64,000 nt of DNA, taken from Trissonchulus latispiculum. Lineage: Eukaryota > Nematoda > Enoplea > Enoplida > Ironidae. Positions 60,301-64,000 of this stretch are shown in pieces. The DNA lies in NCBI GenBank assembly GCA_030248195.1, contig JASAND010012409.1:1-64000 (forward strand), read 5' to 3'. Under the pieces are notes generated by a model, which saw only the letters and a list, made by a program, of their open reading frames with translations, searched no databases and was not told where the DNA came from. The position numbers and the translations under genes are program-made. Within the stretch, counting starts at the first letter, position 1; every line of letters starts with the position of its first letter.

Positions 60301-63300
60301 GACAGACTTGTATATATTGCCAAATCATCGCGCTTAAACAGTTTCAAAACAAGTTGATTCTCTTATTTGGAAAGCAGTATTTCTAGAACACCCGGTGAGC
60401 GAAGCACCAAGATAACAATAACCATCACTGTATTAGCTACTATCAGGAACCAAAACCATGAATGTTTCCGCAATTACTTTGCGATGGCGGGTGCTTATAT
60501 TGTGCAGAGGGTGAGATAAAATGTACGACTTGAGAAATTCACCCGTTTCTCTTATTTACGTTCGCAGAGTTTTAGAAGGTTTTTCAGAACAAAAAAGGGA
60601 CTGAGTCTGCTCCTTCAGACTACAGGGGAGACTATGACGGGAAAACCCGTGGAGGGCATGCTGCTGCCATCATATATGACATCACATATGGCCAATGAGG
60701 GCCTAGCCAAAAATACGGACAATTAAGGTGCTGGTATCGTTTCGTGCAGTGCTTTTGTGCGTATTTTTTGAAACGCCATAACTTTCGCAATTTTGTGAAA
60801 TGGAAAGAAATTTATACATCATTTTAAAGCTTATAATCTGCAGATTCTCATGAGAGTACGAAACTAGTAAAAATCCGCAAAAAATAGCCAAATGTTCTGA
60901 CATACTGACATTCGACAGGCTGAATATAGACCAAAAATTTTTGAACATCGATTTCTCAAACCTGTGGAATCGGCCAAAATTTTTTCTTGTGCTATCCTAT
61001 AAAGGACATGTGGGCCGAGGGACATTTTTTTGGATTTGGCTCAGCAGGTCTTAACGGTCAAGAAAATCCATTAAAAGTGCGGTGACGCGAAATTTCGCAA
61101 CTTTGCATTGAGTTTTCTCGCAACTGGAGATGTTTTAGCTCAATCCAAGAAAAATGTCCCTCCGCAATAGTGCGAATCCTCATTCTGCCAAAAATCACGC
61201 GAATCTATTGGGTAGTTTTTGAGAAATCGATGCTCAAAACAAAATAATCGCAGTTTTGCCAAAATGGGTTTTCGGCCAAATCTCTAGCTTAGAGCAACAA
61301 ACTCCGGCTAATAGGCATTGATAAAATGTGCAATGAGACTGTGTATCGATCGAGTATAAATAAACCAAAATTGTCCGTACGATTTGGCAGTAATTTTGAG
61401 AAAACTGATTTTCTCGAAAACGGCCATTTTTGGACCCCAAAAATCGTTTTTTGCATATACTGACTTAACCCCTAGAGATAGCTCAAAAGTTGTTAAAGCA
61501 AAAATGTTCATTTTTGTGCCCTCCTTCTAGCCATACCAACCAATCCGGTGTCTCGACTATGTGCTGAGACAATAATGGCAAAAACCAAAAATTTCTTATC
61601 TTTGCACCAAAAAATGCGGGACTGGTCGCAGAATGTTAAAGAGCACCGAAATAGTATATTTGGAATGTTTCATCCACTTTCATAAAGAATTAAAGCCTAT
61701 AAGGTCAAATTTACACAAAGCGATACCAGCACCTTAAGGGGGCGCTTACATTGTTTATTTTTCTTACATAATTTTAGGGAAATCCCAACTGAAGTTAATT
61801 TGGTTGGCAGAGTGTTTTGACAAAATTTCAGCAATTGAGACCACGTATGTACTTGACTAGCTACCATTATTGCTTTGAAAATAGAATTTTCATTAAAGCG
61901 CTTTACAACGACGTGCATATATCTCATCTACGTGGTTCCTCTCAAAGGTCACAGGCGGTTGAATATATGACAAAGTTACGTTGACCATTCCCGTCGCGTA
62001 TGGCAAAGTAAAAACTAATCGTTCGACAATGAATTCTACAGGATATGTCATGATGCTTTTGTGTTGGATTTATTTACGGTATTACGAAATTCACTACGCA
62101 GCTTATTAAATTATAATATCTGTACAAAGCAGAAGCGATTAACGTGCGAAAATTAATTTTCTCACAAATGCTTCAAACAGAAATGCTCAAATTTTGTATG
62201 TACGTTCATTTGAGGTGTACGCAGGGGCTATTTTTTAGTTTTTGTTTAATTAGTACATTCCGTGAGACATTGATTTTCAAAATTTTTAAGCATGAATAAA
62301 GTCAAAATTGCATAAATCGAGAAACTAAAATAAATTGCACCTACATTATGTTTATTCATACATTTGTGCAAAATTTGAGCTTATTTCATTCAGAGGTTAA
62401 GCAATGACACTATTTTGAAAATTTAAAACTATCCCTGTTGTTAGCTCGCAAGCCAAGCACTGGATTCTTCATATTCCACATATTGCGAGTATTTAACACC
62501 AGCTAGCACTGGTAAAAGTTTGAAATGGATTGGTTGAAAAATGAACTAAGGAGAATCGTTCCTGGTAATGCAAGCGCCCCTTAACAACTAATGGGTTGAC
62601 ATAGTAACTCTTCAAAACTTACCCAATCCGGTCTATCCAAGCTTTAACATATTTTTCAGCATTTGTATGTTCCTTGACATAATTCCGTTCTAAGAAATTT
62701 ACGTGACTGAAAAAATAACTAGATTCCCCTATATGTCAACTGATGGTCGGAAGGTAAGCACATATGTGTTGATACTGCACCCAAATAGATATTCTTATCG
62801 AAATTCATATTATACACTGTTTTCTGGGAAACATAATTTTTAATTTATAGAAATAACATGTATACACTTTTCCGCACGGAACATGACCAAAAATTTTATA
62901 GTTAGAAAATAAAGGTTAGGAATTCTCAGGGCCACTCAATACAAAAGTTAAAGACAGACGCCCAAAGAAAAACCTTAATCGGGGCGCGGGGCTGAAAAGT
63001 CGGCCCTAACCTTATCGCTAAGCTAACCTAACAAAGCCCTACAACATGAATACTGAGATCTAAATAAACTACAGGGTAAACAAGACCAAATATTTGTCAC
63101 TATAAAGAGTAGCTTACCCACAACTTCGCCACATCACTCCAAAATAATGTCATCTTAAAGTACGGATTGTAGTCACAGACCGTAACAGCTGGAAACTGCA
63201 AACCGTTTACAAATCTGGTCTCAACGCGTTTCTGATTGCTTCGATACATCGTTGTGCTGTGTGCAATCAAGAAGGACGCTACTCCCATAGATATTACTGT

Positions 63301-63357
63301 TATGACTACTCGACTCAATTGAGGTTTTGGTCTCTGTTGCTGTACTGCGGCTTGCTC
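36424..63357 (-). CDS. Gene A: DEG/ENaC-type cation channel with a C-type-lectin-like insert
   Basis: Minus-strand gene with exons 63118-63357, 60080-60158, 59743-59944, 59090-59274, 54761-54906, 51790-51929, 50993-51078, 47334-47494, 43619-43695, 43183-43282, 36697-36766 and 36424-36573 (stop TAA). All junctions agree in phase except 47334 (phase 0) to 43695 (phase 2), so one short exon between them is still missing. Order: TM1, FPAVTVCDYNPY, lectin-like CPVGW/GDRACY/LPVF, IICQI, SCNDDTSC, GKCF, PGTVS palm, CDC thumb, CHC, pre-TM2 strand, TM2 with GAS. The role by family is a trimeric sodium-selective plasma-membrane channel; the ligand is unknown. Sequons NIS, NDT, NAS and NST. The N-terminal HG motif seen in gene B is absent. 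The introns are loaded with transposons and an antisense integrase gene. Confidence 0.8.
36697..36766 (-). CDS. Gene A exon: strand before TM2
   Basis: Acceptor ACGTTTTAG, phase 2 in (AG|T makes Ser); donor TACGAA|GTAATT, phase 0 out. It encodes LAYVTIYLSSSYHLEFAERR and QYE, the L-x-x-V-x-I-Y strand and Y/E-rich segment that precede TM2 in the family. Phases fit both neighbours. Confidence 0.75.
37244..37267. repeat. 24-bp perfect palindrome
   Basis: CCTGCTGCGTC and GACGCAGCAGG flank a 2-base centre. It lies in the penultimate intron of gene A. Confidence 0.9.
37268..38325. other. Region upstream of the integrase gene
   Basis: Includes ATTCAATTCAATTCA-type short repeats near 37680. A segment at about 38150-38240 resembles 57885-57960 (GAAACTTTCCAAAAT..CTTTTTAGC..TCTA.CACCCTC), a remnant of the TTAA-element family. 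No exon for the integrase N-terminus is recognised. Confidence 0.45.
38326..40133 (+). CDS. Integrase-like protein with C-terminal CXC motif (KRBA2-like)
   Basis: Uninterrupted frame after a good acceptor (TTTTAG, AG at 38324-38325) to TGA at 40133. Numbering from the TTG codon at 38355: HHCC zinc site H44, H49, C78, C81; catalytic D108, D167 and E205 (ADCIDMM, QTDNGGEF, NGLIERAN), the DDE spacing of retroviral-type integrases. An Asp-rich then Ala-rich tract (about 268-355) is encoded by GAT/GCT repeats. The C-terminus, from C559, CNCKSGCSSKSCGCRRM..CGTKCHK, is a CXC cluster like those in KRBA2-type integrases. There is no ATG between the upstream stop (38313) and the conserved core except an internal Met near residue 30, so translation must begin in an unseen upstream exon or the copy lost its start. 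It could strand-transfer DNA if expressed, being either a domesticated gene or a recent element. It lies antisense inside gene A. Confidence 0.75.
40296..40301 (+). promoter_or_regulatory. Candidate polyadenylation signal of the integrase gene
   Basis: AATAAA 163 bases after the stop codon on the same strand. Confidence 0.5.
40302..41585. other. Gene A intron, small repeats only
   Basis: A short inverted/direct repeat at about 40390-40475 (ACATACTGGACTAGTTCAGT and variants, with GAACTGAACT palindromes) and a TTAAGTAAAG repeat near 40705. No gene recognised. Confidence 0.45.
41586..42449. mobile_element. 864-bp inverted-repeat element (TTAGCACACCCA ends)
   Basis: TTAGCACACCC at 41586 mirrors GGGTGTGCTAA ending 42449. 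The arms are alignable over ~300 bp, e.g. TCCTTCTATTGTAAGAAATTTT-like sequence near 41812 against 42189-42209 and GGCCAATCTGCTTCCCG near 41891 against 42111-42128. No coding. Confidence 0.8.
42450..43182. other. Gene A intron with an unassigned 50-codon frame
   Basis: On the minus strand near 42630-42800 there is a GC-richer frame reading CSEPVEFSWSELV...ESCCSV before a stop. It does not match the channel family. The remainder is unremarkable. Confidence 0.35.
43183..43282 (-). CDS. Gene A exon: distal thumb Cys cluster
   Basis: Acceptor TTGCAAAG, phase 1 in (T|AT makes Tyr); donor ATGCAG|GTTTGA, phase 2 out. It encodes NECLGQCLWEHVGSF...DWFKQCHCMWPC, the C-x-C-x-x-x-C cluster of the DEG/ENaC thumb. 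Phases fit both neighbours. The frame stays open beyond the donor for about 65 codons, so the exact 3' border is less certain. Confidence 0.7.
43619..43695 (-). CDS. Gene A exon: proximal thumb CDC motif
   Basis: Acceptor AATTGACAG, phase 2 in; donor GACAAAT|GTAAGT, phase 1 out. It encodes CDCYDERIPVPSNSTAQNCI AAIDK, the C-x-C...P...C arrangement that starts the thumb domain. Sequon NST. The incoming phase 2 does not match the phase-0 donor at 47334, so a short exon is missing between them. Confidence 0.75.
43905..43962 (-). other. Penelope/LINE-like 3' motif with partial hammerhead-type core
   Basis: The minus strand reads CACCTGAGGAAGATGC, CCACGGTGAA, GCATCGAAACCGGTTGTG. A CTGAnGA block, a GATGC/GCATC stem and GAAA resemble the core of the hammerhead motifs known in Penelope-like elements, but there is an extra A before the stem and stem I is weak. 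It could equally be a short piece of a retroelement coding end. Confidence 0.25.
44340..47333. other. Gene A intron, no complete element recognised
   Basis: Contains AAAAATTTT-rich blocks (44340-44600), a ~32-bp tandem duplication near 45289-45345 (GACGTTCAAAATCGATATGG and variant), and a possible tRNA-like SINE piece on the minus strand near 44830-44900 (GTAGCTGAGTAAGCAGAG). One short channel exon should lie between 47334 and 43695, but I could not identify it. Confidence 0.4.
47334..47494 (-). CDS. Gene A exon: palm strand
   Basis: Acceptor TTTTCTAG, phase 1 in; donor ACATAT|GTAAGT, phase 0 out. It encodes LKLLLNASAPTVYD, GTKVIVHDWRTKPIPM, FVMSPGTVSS. Same length as gene B exon 8841-9001. 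Confidence 0.88.
48535..48960. repeat. GTTTCA-rich dispersed repeat, uninterrupted copy
   Basis: Homologous to 14370-14842 plus 15873-15912. It contains TTTCAGTTTCAGT arrays followed by an inverted CTGAAACTGAAACTGAAAC stretch near 48880-48902, and ends AGTGCCTGAAACATCACT. It preserves the empty site of the 14843-15872 insertion. Confidence 0.8.
49278..49350 (+). repeat. tRNA-derived SINE head
   Basis: GAGGGTGTGACTCAGTGGTA (box-A-like) and GTGGTTCGATGCCCGCCCTG (box-B-like) are spaced as in a tRNA, with 5' and 3' ends only partly complementary. No CCA and a poor anticodon stem, so it is probably a SINE promoter. Confidence 0.5.
50993..51078 (-). CDS. Gene A exon: GxCF segment
   Basis: Acceptor ATTTTTAG, phase 2 in (TG|G makes Trp); donor CTGCAG|GTAAAT, phase 1 out. 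It encodes WNFDEWYDPYQGKCFTMTTE plus KFRFGGESAG. Counterpart of gene B 9411-9484. Confidence 0.87.
51790..51929 (-). CDS. Gene A exon: SCxxxxxC segment
   Basis: Acceptor GCTTTAG, phase 0 in; donor TACTG|GTATTT, phase 2 out. It encodes VGAPWYFELLTSIIETDYLQ, then LFPFSERVNVVRSCNDDTSC AY. Counterpart of gene B 10540-10685. The SC...C spacing is two residues shorter. Confidence 0.83.
52370..54190. mobile_element. Decayed relative of the 14843-15872 hairpin element, interrupted
   Basis: The left part has TATACATTTTTAGAATCCT and GAGCTGAACAACTTTTG. The right part has TTCGAAATCGCGAGGTCTTG, TATGTACATACTTGGGGTG and matching ATGCACTAAATTCCGGAA blocks. It is much more diverged than the 14.8 kb copy and is split by a TIR element at 52588-53344. 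Confidence 0.6.
52588..53344. mobile_element. 757-bp TIR element with ~8-bp target duplication
   Basis: TIRs GGCTGTTGTACATTTTACGG are exact over the first 20 bases. It is flanked by AACTTTTG (52580-52587) and AACTTTTTG (53345-53353). CATTTTACGGGGACAG recurs subterminally in inverted orientation (near 52715 and 53200). Inserted into the older hairpin relic. hAT-like by duplication length (inference). Confidence 0.85.
54761..54906 (-). CDS. Gene A exon 5
   Basis: Acceptor TTTATTTAG, phase 1 in; donor TTTAT|GTATGC, phase 0 out. It encodes ENDTVWRGGNSKTL, LDPQSFNLDQLNALM and YTEWDNILEYIY. Same length as gene B 15976-16121. Confidence 0.85.
55270..57396 (+). mobile_element. Degraded, internally deleted Ty3/gypsy-type LTR retroelement
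   Basis: Two related ~230-bp LTRs (about 55270-55509 and 57168-57396) share GTGCTGACTGC, AATTGCATCA and GTCCGCCTCGACA, and are flanked by GATGC at 55265-55269 and 57397-57401. ACTGGCGACGAG after the first LTR is a primer-binding-type junction. Between the LTRs are fragments of a gag start (PDKFLPHPGDPS), RNase H (LRASDVGLGAVLSQ..EVPIAYASHTLQPKE) and the integrase zinc region (YDGHPGIVRMKRKFLESYW), in shifting frames with stops. Most of gag, protease and RT is missing. Non-functional. Confidence 0.85.
55700..56475 (+). pseudogene. Broken pol: RNase H and integrase HHCC remnants
   Basis: RNase H-like reading near 55740-55950 continues only by frameshifts. An in-frame TAG interrupts the VLSQQ stretch. 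A separate frame near 56340-56470 shows LPNAARLVLPTELRNKLLHS and HPGIVRMK then a stop at the expected WWP site. Downstream integrase traces (to about 57030) are further shifted. Confidence 0.7.
57432..57821 (+). other. Unassigned 129-codon open frame
   Basis: Starts ATG and reads MSKLVVILQSMCLKKPSEFF with a Lys-rich end. No family recognised, no clear splice context. It stops at the edge of a TTAA element. It could be chance or a transposon remnant. Confidence 0.15.
57833..58799. mobile_element. 967-bp TTAA-flanked TIR element (GGTGGTGATTCC family)
   Basis: The left end GGTGGTGATTCCTTTTGG and the right end complementary to GGTGGTGATTCCTTTTGGAG are bordered by TTAA at 57829-57832 and 58800-58803. 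Same TIR as 17383-17932 but with a different, longer interior. No transposase frame. Confidence 0.8.
59090..59274 (-). CDS. Gene A exon 4: second half of the lectin-like region
   Basis: Acceptor CGTTTAAG, phase 2 in; donor AACG|GTACGG, phase 1 out. It encodes YVQLDQFHHLQTILNWNTYL, then FEHNSGIICQILNSPEDVCA HN. Same length as gene B 16345-16529 and strongly diverged except at the C-terminal IICQI...VCA. Confidence 0.85.
59743..59944 (-). CDS. Gene A exon 3: first half of the C-type-lectin-like region
   Basis: Acceptor GGTTATAG, phase 1 in (G|AT makes Asp); donor AGCATAAA|GTGAAT, phase 2 out. It encodes DCPVGWISGDRACYYNISD, ETAEAACRQQNPKSTLPVF and VDSEQLSNFHSIK. CPxGW...CY...A-x-x-A-C...LPxF...EQL-x-x-F is the lectin-like order. 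Sequon NIS. Confidence 0.87.
60080..60158 (-). CDS. Gene A exon 2: linker
   Basis: Acceptor TTGTTTCAG, phase 0 in; donor ATCTG|GTAAAT, phase 1 out. It encodes YNLKQGKPTTKATNKRPPFM ETNFVSG, a basic linker. Phases equal gene B 29865-29955. Confidence 0.72.
60727..61733. mobile_element. 1007-bp TTAA-flanked TIR element (GGTGCTGGTATCG ends)
   Basis: GGTGCTGGTATCG at both ends in inverted orientation, bordered by TTAA at 60723-60726 and 61734-61737. A partial diverged copy is at 9685-10345. No transposase frame. It lies in the gene A first intron. Confidence 0.82.
61738..63117. other. Remainder of gene A intron 1
   Basis: No repeat or element recognised. A 28-codon open segment with plausible splice sites near 62620-62715 is phase-incompatible with the neighbouring exons (see rejected items). 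Confidence 0.4.
63118..63357 (-). CDS. Gene A exon 1 (first certain exon): TM1 and FPAVTVC motif
   Basis: Acceptor TTTTTGTAG, phase 0; donor TTGTGG|GTAAGC, phase 0. 80 codons: EQAAVQQQRPKPQLS, TM1 (VVITVISMGVASFLIAH), then TMYRSNQKRV and QFPAVTVCDYNPYFKMTLF. The first 13 residues replace the LHGPNL segment of gene B, so the HG gating motif is missing. The start codon must lie in an upstream exon, possibly the duplicated piece at 63479-63538 or beyond 64000. Confidence 0.87.
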
Positions 63358-63478
63358 CTACAAAAACAGGATGCTACACAACTGAAACTCAGAGCATATC
63401 TTGAACTTGAAATTCTTAATAAAGCAAAAAATGTTAGGGTTTGCGGCATACTTACTTACTTCAACAGGCAAAGCAAAC

Positions 63479-63538
63479 CTGTTGGTTCATTTCATTCAGC
63501 TGAGGTTTTGGCTTCTCCAGCGACATTGTGGCTTGCTC
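63479..63538 (-). CDS. Duplicate of the 5' part of gene A exon 1, possible start exon
   Basis: Acceptor TTTTTTGTAG then EQATMSLEKPKPQLNEMNQQ, closely matching EQAAVQQQRPKPQLS of the next exon. The flanking intron sequence is also similar, so a ~180-bp tandem duplication is likely. It has an in-frame ATG. The possible donor (CAG|GTTTGC) is weak; if unused, a stop follows within five codons. It could be a true first exon, an alternative exon or a relic. Confidence 0.4.
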
Positions 63539-63599
63539 CTACAAAAAACAGCCACGATTCATCACTTAATGAGACTGAAATTCTACGTTAAAGTAAAAT

Positions 63600-64000
63600 A
63601 TTTTCTCGTTTTCTGCTTACCTTAACTGACTAAAACAAAATTTATGTAAAGGATGTAAAGTCATGGATGCATCTAACAATACTTTCACTCGATCAGCGGA
63701 TGGATCAATGATGGTAGCAACTCAGTATGGTTGCTAATTATGCGGGTGCCACCCTAAAAACCTTTCTACCGCTTGCTAGGGTTGCCTAATTTGGATATAA
63801 TTTCCAATGTTGGCAGGGGTGAGGTTTAAGCTTGCTTAGAGAATAGCAGGTGAGGTAGGAAGGTCAAAAGTTTCAAAAACGACCAAAACAGCCAAATTGC
63901 GAACTGTGAACTCTTCCAAAAATGATGCTGATATGGAGCTCAGCGAGAACCACTCGGCTCGCAGAACACAAAATTGGGCAGCCAAATTGCTGGATTAAGG
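63600..64000. other. Gene A 5' region
   Basis: No convincing exon with an HG motif seen before the window end. Confidence 0.35.

Noticed and set aside
62620..62715. Possible gene A exon on the minus strand (HVNFLERNYVKEHTNAEKY...)
   Set aside because: It has good splice sites, but it is open only in phase 2-to-2 while the flanking exons 63118 and 60158 are both phase 0, and gene B has no counterpart.

Overview
This window looks like animal (invertebrate metazoan) nuclear DNA. It is AT-rich, its genes are split by GT-AG introns of hundreds to thousands of bases, it encodes DEG/ENaC-type sodium channel subunits and C2H2 zinc fingers, and it is crowded with fold-back and terminal-inverted-repeat (TIR) elements, tRNA-derived repeats, minisatellites and a decayed Ty3/gypsy-type element. 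I cannot name the species from sequence alone.

The main content is a head-to-tail pair of paralogous minus-strand genes for DEG/ENaC-family channels. Gene A runs from about 63357 down to its stop at 36424; gene B runs from an ATG at 32651 down to at least 8841. I built both exon by exon by comparing the two copies: splice sites, intron phases and conserved residues correspond one-to-one over eight homologous exons. Each copy encodes a first transmembrane segment followed by the family motif FPAVTVCDYNP. Next comes an extracellular region whose start resembles a C-type lectin-like domain (CPxGW, GDRACY, a later Cys, LPxF, then IICQI). After that come the SC...C, GxCF and PGTVS palm motifs. Gene A also has the Cys-rich thumb (CDC...CHC) and a second transmembrane exon with the GAS filter motif. 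Gene B has the N-terminal His-Gly motif split over its first intron, but its thumb and TM2 exons were not found in the window. Gene A has TM1 but lacks the His-Gly motif.

Other coding content: a C2H2 zinc-finger gene on the minus strand at the left edge (exons 709-834 and 197 to <1), and a long integrase-like ORF (38326-40133, plus strand) nested antisense in the penultimate intron of gene A. The integrase has HHCC, D-D-E, an Asp/Ala low-complexity tract and a C-terminal Cys-rich CXC-like segment.

The rest is mostly repeats, arranged as nested insertions. 1.4-3.5 kb holds two minisatellites. 4.9-7.9 kb is a large inverted repeat with two younger elements inside it. 10.8-14.2 kb is a 3.45 kb element with arms of roughly 870 bp. 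14.8-15.9 kb is a 1.03 kb hairpin element whose empty site survives in a second repeat copy at 48.9 kb. 17.0 kb has 17 A followed by 90 G. 17.2-20.9, 57.8-58.8 and 60.7-61.7 kb hold TTAA-flanked TIR elements. Further TIR elements with visible target-site duplications lie at 27.5-29.3, 31.5-32.5 and 52.6-53.3 kb. 55.3-57.4 kb is an LTR element with 5-bp duplications and a broken pol. Most of this sits in introns of the two channel genes, which explains their large size.
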